Assembly (NCBI GenBank): GCA_030619925.1
Contig: JAUXAL010000041.1
Coordinates: 1-36,946, forward strand
Source of the DNA: Phycisphaerae bacterium
GTDB taxonomy: Bacteria > Planctomycetota > Phycisphaerae > Sedimentisphaerales > Anaerobacaceae
Direction of reading: 5' to 3'
Length of the DNA: 36,946 nucleotides
How positions within the stretch are numbered: position 1 is the first letter of the stretch; each line of letters begins with the position of its first letter. The notes beneath the pieces were generated by a model. The model saw nothing but the letters and a program-made list of their open reading frames with translations. It did not search any database and was not told where the DNA came from. The position numbers and the translations under genes were made by a program. Positions 25,747 through 33,457 of the stretch are shown piece after piece.

Positions 25747-26905
25747 AAGGTTAATGGCGACTTTGCGCGGTGAACCGGTCGACCGGCCCGCAGTCAATTT
25801 CTATGAAATAGGCGGATTCCAGATTGACCCGTCCGACCCGGACCGGTTCAACGTCTATAATGACCCATCCTGGCAGCCTTTGCTACAACTGGCCGAGGAA
25901 CAAACCGACCTCATTCGCATGCGCAGCCCTGTCAGGCCACGCTCCCACGAAACAGATGTCCCACCTGACAAGCTGGACACTAACAGCCGCTATGACGAGT
26001 TCTTCAAAGTAGAGAAATACGCCGACGACGGATACAGTTTCCATCGCACAACTCTAAAAATTGGTAACAAAACCATGACGTCGCTAACACGTCGCAGCCC
26101 TGATATTGATACTATCTGGACATTAGAACATCTGCTCAAGAACACAGACGACCTAAAGGCCTACCTGGAGCTGCCGGACGAGGCTTTCGCCGAAGAGCTT
26201 GATATAGCCAGCCTGGTCGAAGAAGATAAAAAGCTCGGCGATCGGGGCATCGTCATGATTGATACCGAAGACCCAATTTGCGCCGCTGCTTCTCTTTTCA
26301 GTATGGAAAACTTTACTATTGTTGCCCTGACCGAGCAGAAGCTGTTCCATCGTTTGCTTGAAAAGCTTTCCCGCCATATACACGCCAGGACGCAAATCTC
26401 GGCGGAGGCGTTCGGCGGCCACTTATGGCGCATATACGGGCCGGAGTATGCTACTGAGCCTTACCTGCCGCCGCATCTTTTCAAAGAATACGTGGTGCGT
26501 TACACCGGCCCAATGGTGGAAGCTATCCAAAATCACGGCGGGTTTGCCCGAATTCATTGCCACGGCAGGATTCGTGCCGTTCTTGATTACATTGTCGAGA
26601 TGGGCGCCACAGCCATTGACCCGATTGAGCCACCTCCACAGGGGGACGTGGAGCTTGCGTACGTCCGCCGCGAGTACGGCAGGGAACTGGTCCTGTTTGG
26701 AAATATAGAGTTGGCCGACATAGAGAACACTGAGCCGGCCGAATTTGAAAAGGTCGTCGAAAAGAGCCTCAATGATGGAACCAATGGCCGGGGCAAAGGC
26801 TTTGTCCTGATGCCGTCCGCAGCTCCAATCGGCCGGAAAATCACACCCAGAACGATGGCGAATTATGAAACAATGGTACGGCTGGCTGCTAACTTCAACT
26901 CATGA
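25733..26905 (+). CDS. URO-D superfamily protein (uroporphyrinogen decarboxylase / MtaA-like)
   Basis: A 390-residue cytoplasmic protein. The ATG at 25733 is preferred because GAAGAAGG precedes it and NRRERLMATLRGEPVDRPAV is the classic start of this family. ARIHCHGR (His275, Cys276, His277) near the C-terminal third lies where corrinoid:thiol methyltransferase members hold zinc ligands, followed by GATAIDPIEPPPQGDVEL and FGNIE. It is not likely to be the haem enzyme itself, since many planctomycete paralogues occur in catabolic loci. Demethylation chemistry on a methylated substrate is one possibility. Its last 40 codons are duplicated at 28546-28665. Confidence 0.88.
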   Translation: MNRRERLMATLRGEPVDRPAVNFYEIGGFQIDPSDPDRFNVYNDPSWQPLLQLAEEQTDLIRMRSPVRPRSHETDVPPDKLDTNSRYDEFFKVEKYADDGYSFHRTTLKIGNKTMTSLTRRSPDIDTIWTLEHLLKNTDDLKAYLELPDEAFAEELDIASLVEEDKKLGDRGIVMIDTEDPICAAASLFSMENFTIVALTEQKLFHRLLEKLSRHIHARTQISAEAFGGHLWRIYGPEYATEPYLPPHLFKEYVVRYTGPMVEAIQNHGGFARIHCHGRIRAVLDYIVEMGATAIDPIEPPPQGDVELAYVRREYGRELVLFGNIELADIENTEPAEFEKVVEKSLNDGTNGRGKGFVLMPSAAPIGRKITPRTMANYETMVRLAANFNS

Positions 26906-27022
26906 TAGGATATGAAAGTTTACGGAGGTTATATTTGACAGGGTCTAAAGAGGCACAGCGTCGAAGACCACCGCCTCAAAAGGCTTTAGTTCGAACGTGT
27001 GTTCTCTGCCTGCAGATAGTAC
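26786..27022. repeat. Direct repeat C, copy 1
   Basis: It contains the last 40 codons of the URO-D gene and, after a divergent spacer, 78 bp matching the end of the leftward GH36-like gene. Copy 2 (28546-28804) has the same order and orientation. The first 120 bp align without gaps at an offset of 1760 bp. The copies flank the Ntn-hydrolase gene. Confidence 0.9.
26945..27022 (-). pseudogene. Relic 3' end of a GH36-like gene
   Basis: Read leftward, 25 codons plus TAG encode VLSAGREHTFELKPFEAVVF and a five-residue end. This parallels VLSAGKEHTFELRPFAVLVF at the end of the intact gene at 28728-30872, with about six replacements. Nothing further of that gene precedes it. The match ends exactly where the palindromic cluster begins in the intact gene. 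Confidence 0.85.
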
Positions 27023-27070
27023 TATTGCCAGGAGTAACAAATTTTAATAATTATATGAGGAGCAAAGATC

Positions 27071-28570
27071 ATGGGATTGAACAGCCAGGCCGAAGGCCTG
27101 GACAGGATCAGAACCGCCTTCGGCGGCTACTTGTTTTTGGTACTTTTCTTGCTAATGCCCGGGTCGTCGGAGGCCTGCACTGTAGGTTGTGCTATGGGTA
27201 ATGCCACACAAGACGGACGTCCGCTGGCGTGGAAGAACCGTGACGGAGGAAAGAGCAGACACAGGCATTTTGTCATGTACAAGACCGGCAGCACATATAG
27301 TTTTCTTGGAATTGGTCCCGATCTGGATAGCCCCAAGATGGGACTCAATAGTGCCGGCTTAGCCCTGGCAAACGCCACTATCGAGGAGTTCAAGACGGAA
27401 GGTTGGAAGTACTCGAATCACCAGCAGTTCAAGGACTATATTCTTGGAGAATGTTCTACGATTGTCGAGGTGCGCGAGGCGATTATTGCCGTCACCGGCG
27501 GGAACGCGAGCTATTGGCCCAAGCCAATCAGTCTGTCGTCTTCCTTTTGTGATGCCCAAGGATATGCCTGCCACTGGGAATTATGCGCAGATATCTATTA
27601 CGAATACGACCCCACCAATGATAATCGGCTCCGGCAATTCCCGATGCAGTTTGTCGCGCGTGATAATGACTCGCAAAGGCAAACCGGTCATGTTGACAAT
27701 CCCCGCCGAGCCGGCGCCAGGTACCGCAAGGCCGTTGTCAACATGCGCAACTCTGCCGCTGCCGGAGGAATTACTATGGCCGACATGTTCAACGTCGTCT
27801 CCCGCTCGGGATCACCAGGATTTGAGGACCCGGAAGACATAAGCTCAAATGAAAATACCATTGCAGTCATGGTTGCACATGGCGTTAATGCAGGCGAGGA
27901 CCCTCGAATTGCTACCATGTGGGTGGCGTTGGGAAATCCGGACTATACGTGTTTCGTGCCCTGCTGGGTTGCCCTGGAAAACGATATTTCTCCACGCGCG
28001 TCTTCCAACGACACCGACAGCACGCTCAGCGGCGCCTCGGAGAAGCTCTACAACAGCAAGGAAGGCAAAGACTACGACCAATACATCAACCATCTTATTG
28101 CTCCGGTAGAGACAAATATCATTGAAGCGGTCACCGCAGCAAGAGCACAATGGTTTGAAAACGGCTTCGACCTCGAACAAGGCAGACGAATCCACCACGA
28201 GGCATGCGAGACGGCGTGGCGGACCATGAATGCCATGTGTCAGGGAACCGGAAGAAACAGAAATGATACCCCCACCCTCACGAGAATAGAGGCGTCCAGC
28301 AATGGCCTGCGCGTTGATTTCCGTTGCAGCGTCAGTGATACCGACGGACACATTACGGGATACTCCTGGGATTTCGGGGATGGGAACTGTTCACCGTCGG
28401 CGTCACCGGTACACAGATACTCCAAAGGCGGGACCTACCTCGTTCGATGCCGCGTGACAGACAACGGAGGCTCCCGGAACTCGAAATGGATCTATCTTAC
28501 GGTGAAAGAACGTGCTGGGAGTCCGTGCTACGCCGTGAAGCCCACGGCCAGGGCAGGGGCTTCGTCCTGA
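27071..28570 (+). CDS. Secreted Ntn-hydrolase (peptidase C45/acyltransferase-like) with PKD domain
   Basis: A 499-residue exported protein. Removing the signal peptide after alanine 35 would expose cysteine 36 (SSEA then CTVGCAMGNA), the N-terminal nucleophile expected of Ntn-hydrolases. GRPLAWKNRDGG near residue 50 is the conserved arginine-aspartate region, as in C45/AAT and bile-acid-hydrolase-type amidases. GLNSAGLALANATI follows near 95. A PKD-like module (YSWDFGDGN, about residues 395-480) ends the protein. The signal peptide n-region carries palindrome E5, and the last seven residues (ARAGASS) run out of frame into the URO-D relic, so the original C-terminus may be lost. GAGGAG 8 bp upstream sets the start. 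Confidence 0.82.
   Translation: MGLNSQAEGLDRIRTAFGGYLFLVLFLLMPGSSEACTVGCAMGNATQDGRPLAWKNRDGGKSRHRHFVMYKTGSTYSFLGIGPDLDSPKMGLNSAGLALANATIEEFKTEGWKYSNHQQFKDYILGECSTIVEVREAIIAVTGGNASYWPKPISLSSSFCDAQGYACHWELCADIYYEYDPTNDNRLRQFPMQFVARDNDSQRQTGHVDNPRRAGARYRKAVVNMRNSAAAGGITMADMFNVVSRSGSPGFEDPEDISSNENTIAVMVAHGVNAGEDPRIATMWVALGNPDYTCFVPCWVALENDISPRASSNDTDSTLSGASEKLYNSKEGKDYDQYINHLIAPVETNIIEAVTAARAQWFENGFDLEQGRRIHHEACETAWRTMNAMCQGTGRNRNDTPTLTRIEASSNGLRVDFRCSVSDTDGHITGYSWDFGDGNCSPSASPVHRYSKGGTYLVRCRVTDNGGSRNSKWIYLTVKERAGSPCYAVKPTARAGASS
27085..27126. repeat. In-frame palindromic element E5 in the Ntn-hydrolase signal region
   Basis: CCAGGCC-GAA-GGCCTGG (27085-27101), linker with GATC at 27106, then CCGCC-TTC-GGCGG (27114-27126). 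The first hairpin and linker match E1 base for base over 25 bp, although E1 is read from the opposite strand in its gene. Confidence 0.9.
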
Positions 28571-28665
28571 CGCCATCATCAGCTCCAATCGGCCGGAAAA
28601 TCACGCCGAGGATGATGGCGAATTATGAAACAATGGTACGCCTGGCCACTAATTTCAACTTATGA
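28546..28665 (+). pseudogene. Relic 3' end of the URO-D gene
   Basis: Frame GQGRGFVLTPSSAPIGRKIT and the following 19 residues up to TGA correspond to GRGKGFVLMPSAAPIGRKIT at the end of the intact URO-D gene, with about ten replacements in 39 residues. The relic has no upstream domain and is fused to the 3' end of the Ntn-hydrolase gene in another frame. Confidence 0.88.
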
Positions 28666-28671
28666 GAGAGT

Positions 28672-28714
28672 GTGACAGAGGACAGAAGACAGATAATCGA
28701 TTTCTGAATTCTGA
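28672..28714. repeat. Short heptamer array
   Basis: A few RRACAGA units (GGACAGA, AGACAGA) followed by TTTCTGAATTCTGAC. It is a miniature of the 23699-23927 arrangement, in the gap between two convergent gene ends. Confidence 0.65.
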
Positions 28715-28727
28715 CGTTGTGCAAAGC

Positions 28728-30872
28728 CTAAAGAGGCGTTGCATCAAAGACCAGCACTGCAAAAGGCCTCAGTTCAAAGGTATGCTCTTTGCCTGCGGAT
28801 AGTACCCCCGCCGTTTTGCTTCGCAAAGCCGAAGCAGCGGGGGCCATATCCGCGTCTTTTCCCCGCCTTCGCGGGGACAAGTTTACCCCTGCGAGGGACC
28901 CCGCCTTGCGGGAACCCAAAGCAGGGGGGCTCTTCAGAGAATACCTCTGTGCTGCGCCTTTGGGCAGCTCGAAGGCTTTGCCGATATCTATCGTGATCCT
29001 GCGCGGTTTGTCATAAGGATTACGCAGCGACAGGATACCTTTTCGTTTCGACCACGATGCCCAACCGTAAATTTCGCCCTCGGCTGGATCGCCCCCTATC
29101 CAGTGAGTATCGACCAGCACGTCCATATTCTCGCGGGACCATTTCGCCGCCTCGGCCAAAGCGTCCCAGTCCTGCGGCCGCATCATAGAGGGGGTAATGT
29201 ACAGCTCCTGGCAGTTAGTTCCGCTGGCGAAGAATGCGCGAATGTCTTCGACAAGACCATCGACCTGGTTTGGAAGTCCGTGATTGGCTAACATAATACC
29301 CTGGGTCATAAGTGAATTGAGCGGATACAAAGGTGCACGCCTCACGACATTATGGTACGTCTCTTTGTCGCGGTAAGTGATCTGCTGTTGTCGTTTCGAG
29401 CCCCAGCCGTGAGTGTGCCAATCTCTCCCTGAGCGCCACGTCGAGTCGCCGTACCACAGCCAATAAGGTGACGACCATGTACCTGTTGTGATGTTCACGA
29501 AGACGTCAGGTCTGACCTGGCGCAGCTCGCTGATAAGTCGCAGCAGGGCCTGCATATCGCGGACGAATTCAGGACCAGTTCCAGTTGGCCTGCCACCTGC
29601 GCCGATACCATCGAACTTAAAGTAGTTCAACCCGTACTCCCGGACCATGTTGGCACAGACATCACGAAACCGAGCGTAATATTTAGGACCAGCCAGCGAG
29701 AAACCGCTTTTGTTTGTTTCGAAACTCTGCTCCCGGCCGTATTTGAGCCTTTCCTGCTTTGCATCGCCGTAGCCGCCGAAAGGAGAAAGCCAGGCACCCA
29801 AAGCCGAGTCATATTTTTCCGCCACCCGTTGCAGCGGGGCAAACCCATCGGGAAAAGCCTTATGAAACTGCCACAATGAGGCAGTGTCGTCCCACCCGTC
29901 GTCCAAAGCGAACGAATCCATCATTACGCCGCGCCGTTTGACCAGCTCTTTTCCAAACAGTTCGATTACTTCCGAACATTGGCGCTGCTGTATTATCTCA
30001 GCCCGGTAGCCGATATCGTACCAGCTGTTGTAATGCAGGAACGGCCTGTATGGGTGCACCCGCTGGCGTTCGATATAATACAAAAAGCCGCGGCGCAACT
30101 GACCTTGTGGAACAACGCCGATAACCGAACTCTGCACAAGCGGCTCGGCCGGCTTTAGCGGAGCGCTGCAAGGCAAACTGCATCGAAAACGACGCAAGTT
30201 CCCTGGCAATATTTGACTCTTCGACAACGGGTGCTCATAAGCGAAGAATATATTACCCGCCACTACGGGCGAGCCGTCCACGGTGCCCATTACCTCGGCA
30301 TGCGGCGCTGTCAGCTCCAGCAGCACTATTTCTTTTATGTTGATTGGTTTATTCTTAGTCGAGAAGGTTACCTGTTGCCGCACATAATTTGAACCATCGC
30401 GCAATATCGCACGCCATTGGACTTCGAGGTTTATGTTAGGTGAACCAAGCACAACAGTAATCTGCTTACCGCCGAATCGCTCCGCCAATCGGCACGAGTT
30501 GCGCTTTGGCTCCAAATCTTTCATCTTTGGCTTGCCAACGATTCTCAGATCGGAGGATTTCACAGTTTGTCCGCCGTTTAGAACGAGCTGAAAGCATTCG
30601 GCCTGTCTTAGCGGGAGTGTGGTTGCCGATAGCTTATCGACCACACGTTTCGGCTTAAGTCGGCCTTCGGAAATGCTCCAGATACACGAGAGAATTTCAT
30701 TCTCCAGGACAAACTCGCTTTGGCTTACCTTACCCTGGCCATCACCCGGCGCAGGGCCTGGAAATTCAAGCCCCCCCGCACGACCGGCCAGGAATAACAC
30801 GACCAAAACCACCACACCCAGGAACAACCTTACTGAGTTTTGAGTTTTTAGTTTTGAGTTTTTAGTTTCCAT
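28728..30872 (-). CDS. GH36-like alpha-galactosidase, secreted, with palindromic insertion
   Basis: A 714-residue exported protein of the clan GH-D alpha-galactosidase type. A Sec signal lies at about residues 15-35, a beta-sandwich domain at about 45-270, and a TIM barrel at about 275-600 with HYNSWYDIG, DSFALDDGWDD and YFKFDGIG; the Asp in KFDG is the expected nucleophile. A C-terminal beta domain ends in VLSAGKEHTFELRPF. Between YSLKSP and VLSAG about 43 foreign residues (ALGSRKAGSLAG to RSKTAG) are encoded by palindromic cluster E7. The N-terminal ETKNSKLKTQNS is encoded by a heptamer array. A minimal AAGG precedes the ATG. Substrate is probably alpha-galactoside, but unverified. Confidence 0.85.
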   Translation of the reverse strand: METKNSKLKTQNSVRLFLGVVVLVVLFLAGRAGGLEFPGPAPGDGQGKVSQSEFVLENEILSCIWSISEGRLKPKRVVDKLSATTLPLRQAECFQLVLNGGQTVKSSDLRIVGKPKMKDLEPKRNSCRLAERFGGKQITVVLGSPNINLEVQWRAILRDGSNYVRQQVTFSTKNKPINIKEIVLLELTAPHAEVMGTVDGSPVVAGNIFFAYEHPLSKSQILPGNLRRFRCSLPCSAPLKPAEPLVQSSVIGVVPQGQLRRGFLYYIERQRVHPYRPFLHYNSWYDIGYRAEIIQQRQCSEVIELFGKELVKRRGVMMDSFALDDGWDDTASLWQFHKAFPDGFAPLQRVAEKYDSALGAWLSPFGGYGDAKQERLKYGREQSFETNKSGFSLAGPKYYARFRDVCANMVREYGLNYFKFDGIGAGGRPTGTGPEFVRDMQALLRLISELRQVRPDVFVNITTGTWSSPYWLWYGDSTWRSGRDWHTHGWGSKRQQQITYRDKETYHNVVRRAPLYPLNSLMTQGIMLANHGLPNQVDGLVEDIRAFFASGTNCQELYITPSMMRPQDWDALAEAAKWSRENMDVLVDTHWIGGDPAEGEIYGWASWSKRKGILSLRNPYDKPRRITIDIGKAFELPKGAAQRYSLKSPPALGSRKAGSLAGVNLSPRRRGKDADMAPAASALRSKTAGVLSAGKEHTFELRPFAVLVFDATPL
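28805..28927. repeat. In-frame palindromic cluster E7 in the GH36-like gene
   Basis: Three units: a 39-bp palindrome (28805-28843) almost identical to that at 23647-23685 in reverse; CCCCGC-CTTC-GCGGGG (28861-28876); and CCCGC-CTT-GCGGG with AACCCA tail (28900-28918) inside an outer stem CCCCTGC/GCAGGGG (28886-28927). The reading frame of the enzyme passes through all three. Confidence 0.88.
30834..30868. repeat. Heptamer array encoding the N-terminus of the GH36-like protein
   Basis: Five exact-length units of TKAGTTT (TGAGTTT or TTAGTTT) on the + strand, ending one codon inside the leftward start at 30870-30872. Confidence 0.85.
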
Positions 30873-30898
30873 TTACCTTGGTTTGATTGGATATTGTC

Positions 30899-30904
30899 AT
30901 TATA
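30899..30904 (-). promoter_or_regulatory. Possible -10 element of the GH36-like gene
   Basis: Perfect TATAAT on the leftward strand, about 27 bp before the start codon. The -35 region is weak. Confidence 0.4.
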
Positions 30905-30928
30905 CTGTTGCTAATTGGGAAATGGTAG

Positions 30929-30940
30929 CTGTTTAAACAG
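30929..30940. promoter_or_regulatory. Perfect 12-bp palindrome between divergent genes
   Basis: CTGTTTAAACAG lies midway between the GH36-like and isomerase starts, about where the -35 regions would be. Its form resembles LacI-type operators, but no regulator gene is nearby. Confidence 0.4.
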
Positions 30941-30966
30941 GTGTAAATTATTGAACAGGATGTAAA

Positions 30967-31803
30967 ATGAAGATAAGCGCAAGTTACTGGATGTTCGAAG
31001 GCGGACTCGAAGCCGAAAAGCCGATAGCCGAGGCAATGCAGGAAGCCAGAGACCTTGGGTTCGACGCGATCGAGCTCGCCGTCGCCGGCCAAGGAGTTTT
31101 GACAGACCACACCACACAAGCCCAGTGCGAAGATATTGTGGCCACCGCCCAAAAAATCGGTATCGAGATTGCAAGTGTTGCCTCCGGCGAAAGCTGGACC
31201 TGTTCGCCCACCGCGAACGACCCTGAGCACAGAGCAAAAATCATTGACTTTACCCGCAAGGCTCTACAGGTAACAAGATGGCTCGGCACCGATGCATATC
31301 TTTTCGTCCCCGGTGCTGTGGATGTGTTCTTTTTGCCCGATGCCGAGGTAATTGCGTACGACGTTTGTTACGAACGGGCCGGCGAAGCGGTCAAGCAGAT
31401 TCTGCCGGCCGCCGAAGAGACCGGCGTGGCAATATGTATCGAAAACGTTTGGAACAAGTTTTTGCTAAGCCCGTTGGAGATGCGGGACTTTATCGACAGT
31501 TTCAACTCCAAAATGGCAGGTGTCTACTTTGATGTCGGCAACGTCCTGCTGACCGGCTACCCCGAGCAGTGGATTCGGATCCTCGCCGAGCGGATAAAGC
31601 GTGTTCACGTAAAAGACTTCAAGCTGTCTTTCGGCACCGCGGAAGGCTTTGTTGACATGCTGGAAGGGGATGTAAATTTCGAAGCGGTCAAAGAAGCCCT
31701 GGGCCGGATAGGCTATGACGGCTATGTTACCGCTGAAGTGCTGCCCTTTAAGCCGGGCAGACTGAAAAAAACAGCAGATGCGATGAAAAGAATCTTCAAA
31801 TAA
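30967..31803 (+). CDS. Sugar phosphate isomerase/epimerase (xylose-isomerase-like TIM barrel)
   Basis: A 278-residue cytoplasmic enzyme of the AP-endonuclease-2/xylose-isomerase-like superfamily, which isomerises or epimerises sugars using a divalent metal. The expected metal ligands are Glu159 (CIENVWNKF), Asp189 (YFDVGN), His214 (RVHVKDF) and Glu257 (VTAEVLP). Strand and helix order is complete, and the length is normal. The start is weakly supported by AGGATG upstream. It is divergent from the GH36-like gene, with a shared 94-bp control region, suggesting joint regulation and a role in converting imported sugar. Confidence 0.92.
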   Translation: MKISASYWMFEGGLEAEKPIAEAMQEARDLGFDAIELAVAGQGVLTDHTTQAQCEDIVATAQKIGIEIASVASGESWTCSPTANDPEHRAKIIDFTRKALQVTRWLGTDAYLFVPGAVDVFFLPDAEVIAYDVCYERAGEAVKQILPAAEETGVAICIENVWNKFLLSPLEMRDFIDSFNSKMAGVYFDVGNVLLTGYPEQWIRILAERIKRVHVKDFKLSFGTAEGFVDMLEGDVNFEAVKEALGRIGYDGYVTAEVLPFKPGRLKKTADAMKRIFK

Positions 31804-31821
31804 AGAAGCCTCAAACTTTCA

Positions 31822-33213
31822 TTACCTGTCTTCTGAGACCGCAACAAGATGGTGCCTCGTTCGAAAGAACAAGGCCCCTTGTGAAATTGCAGGTGTCGCC
31901 ATACAGGTTTCATTCATCTTATTAGTACCTATCAATTTGAATTCGGGTCCTGCTTTTACAACATATATGTCACCTTTCTCGGCGGTGCAGTAGATTTTCC
32001 CATCCGCTGCAACCGGCGAAGCCGAGAAAGGAACAGATGAGGAGCTTATGCTTTCACGGTACAGCAGCTTACCTGTTTCGGCCTCGATGCAACTTAGTTT
32101 GCCTTTATCTGAACAGCAATAGAGATAATCCTTGTATAGTATGGGCGTTGGTATGTAGTTCCCATCTTTGCTATAACTCCAGGCGATATGTTTATTGCTC
32201 GATTCATCTTCATCCAGTGATATATCGCCGGTTGCCGACAAGCGCACAGCATAGATGGGGGACATGCCTCCGTGGGCATTGGTAATATAGATTAGATTAT
32301 GAGCTACAATAGGCGTTGGAACCGGGATATCGCCGCCGCCCTTCATTTTCCAGATTTCTTTTCCTGTCTTAATATCATACCCGCCGATATGCTTATATCC
32401 ATTGACAATGATTTGGGAATGCTCTTTACCTGTATAAACGGTTGGTGTGCCCCAGGTTGGAAAATCATTTCTGGGCGTTTTCCATATCTGAGCACCATCG
32501 GCCAAATCAAAGGCAGCAAGAAAAGAATTCTCCTGAACATCACATTGAATAATTACCATCTGCTCATGAATGACCGGTGAGCTGCCCCCTCCCCACTGCG
32601 CGGAGGGGCTACTAAAAAAACCCCAGTCAAGTTTACCAAGGTCCTTCTTCCATATAAGTTTTCCCTCCATATCGTAGCAGTACATACCTTCAGATCCAAA
32701 GAATACAACGACGTAATTTCCGTCCGTACAAGGAGTAGGACTGGCGTGGCTGGACTTTGGATGCCGTTTTACCTTTGGCTTTCCTTTGTGAGATTCTCGA
32801 TTCCACAGAATTTGACCTGTTCTTCTGTCTATACAGTAAACATTCCAGCTGAAAATGTTTTTTTCGGTCACTGATTTGACATCACCGTACAAGCCCACCT
32901 TCAACTCTGATTGGCCCTGGTCCTTAACGGCGGTAGTGACAAAAATGCGATCGCCCCATATTGCCGGACTGGAATGGCCAAGCCCAGGAATATAAGTTTT
33001 CCAGCGAACGTTTTCAGATCGTTCAACGTCCCACTTAACTGGAACCAGATAGCCTTCGGCAATACCAGTCGCTGAGGGACCACGAAATGAAGGCCAGTTT
33101 TGTCCAACAGCCGGTATTGGCACCAATAAACAGATTGTGACGAGTAAACCGAACATACGAACCATAAATATATTAACTGGACAATGATGTTGTCTCGCTG
33201 CCTTACGAAGCAT
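31822..33213 (-). CDS. PQQ-like beta-propeller repeat protein, secreted
   Basis: A 463-residue protein with a basic start and a hydrophobic segment (about residues 17-37), then [11 protein letters not shown], the usual opening of planctomycete PQQ-like proteins. Repeated propeller blades follow ([40 protein letters not shown]). Such proteins may be BamB-like scaffolds or quinoprotein-type enzymes; the metal and PQQ contacts of true dehydrogenases were not identified. AAGGAG 8 bp before the ATG supports this start. Its 3' end faces that of the isomerase gene, 18 bp apart. Confidence 0.88.
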   Translation of the reverse strand: MLRKAARQHHCPVNIFMVRMFGLLVTICLLVPIPAVGQNWPSFRGPSATGIAEGYLVPVKWDVERSENVRWKTYIPGLGHSSPAIWGDRIFVTTAVKDQGQSELKVGLYGDVKSVTEKNIFSWNVYCIDRRTGQILWNRESHKGKPKVKRHPKSSHASPTPCTDGNYVVVFFGSEGMYCYDMEGKLIWKKDLGKLDWGFFSSPSAQWGGGSSPVIHEQMVIIQCDVQENSFLAAFDLADGAQIWKTPRNDFPTWGTPTVYTGKEHSQIIVNGYKHIGGYDIKTGKEIWKMKGGGDIPVPTPIVAHNLIYITNAHGGMSPIYAVRLSATGDISLDEDESSNKHIAWSYSKDGNYIPTPILYKDYLYCCSDKGKLSCIEAETGKLLYRESISSSSVPFSASPVAADGKIYCTAEKGDIYVVKAGPEFKLIGTNKMNETCMATPAISQGALFFRTRHHLVAVSEDR

Positions 33214-33347
33214 AATTTATACTCCTTTCCATTAACACCGCCGAAGAAATCATATTGCAAACACCATAATCTGACATTTCGCGCTGGACTTTCGCGTATT
33301 TACACCGCCGTGACTCTTAATCGTCTCAAAACCCGAATCAGCCACCA

Positions 33348-33353
33348 ATTATA
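33348..33353 (-). promoter_or_regulatory. Possible -10 element of the propeller gene
   Basis: Perfect TATAAT on the leftward strand, about 135 bp before the start codon, with a poor -35 region. Confidence 0.35.
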
Positions 33354-33380
33354 ACTCATTTTTCGAGCATTTGCCACCTC

Positions 33381-33414
33381 GTGCTCCGTAGCGGGCTACT
33401 TCGCAGAGTAGCAC
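33381..33414. repeat. REP-like palindrome with GTAGC/GCTAC core
   Basis: Outer GTGCT/AGCAC and inner GTAGC-GG-GCTAC. The core resembles that of the palindrome at 8713-8746. Confidence 0.45.
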
Positions 33415-33426
33415 TGGAACCAGCTC

Positions 33427-33457
33427 ATAACTGTCCCAAAGATTGTGGGACAGTTAT
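33427..33457. promoter_or_regulatory. Strong dyad, candidate operator
   Basis: ATAACTGTCCCA (33427-33438) and TGGGACAGTTAT (33446-33457) are perfect inverted arms of 12 bp around a 7-bp centre. The right arm overlaps the -35 of the promoter at 33443-33471. Confidence 0.55.

Larger units (their letters stand above)
28546..28804. repeat. Direct repeat C, copy 2
   Basis: It holds the URO-D relic end, a short heptamer array, and the true last 26 codons of the GH36-like gene. Compared with copy 1, the central non-coding part has diverged and is longer here. Its right boundary coincides with the palindromic cluster starting at 28805. Confidence 0.88.
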
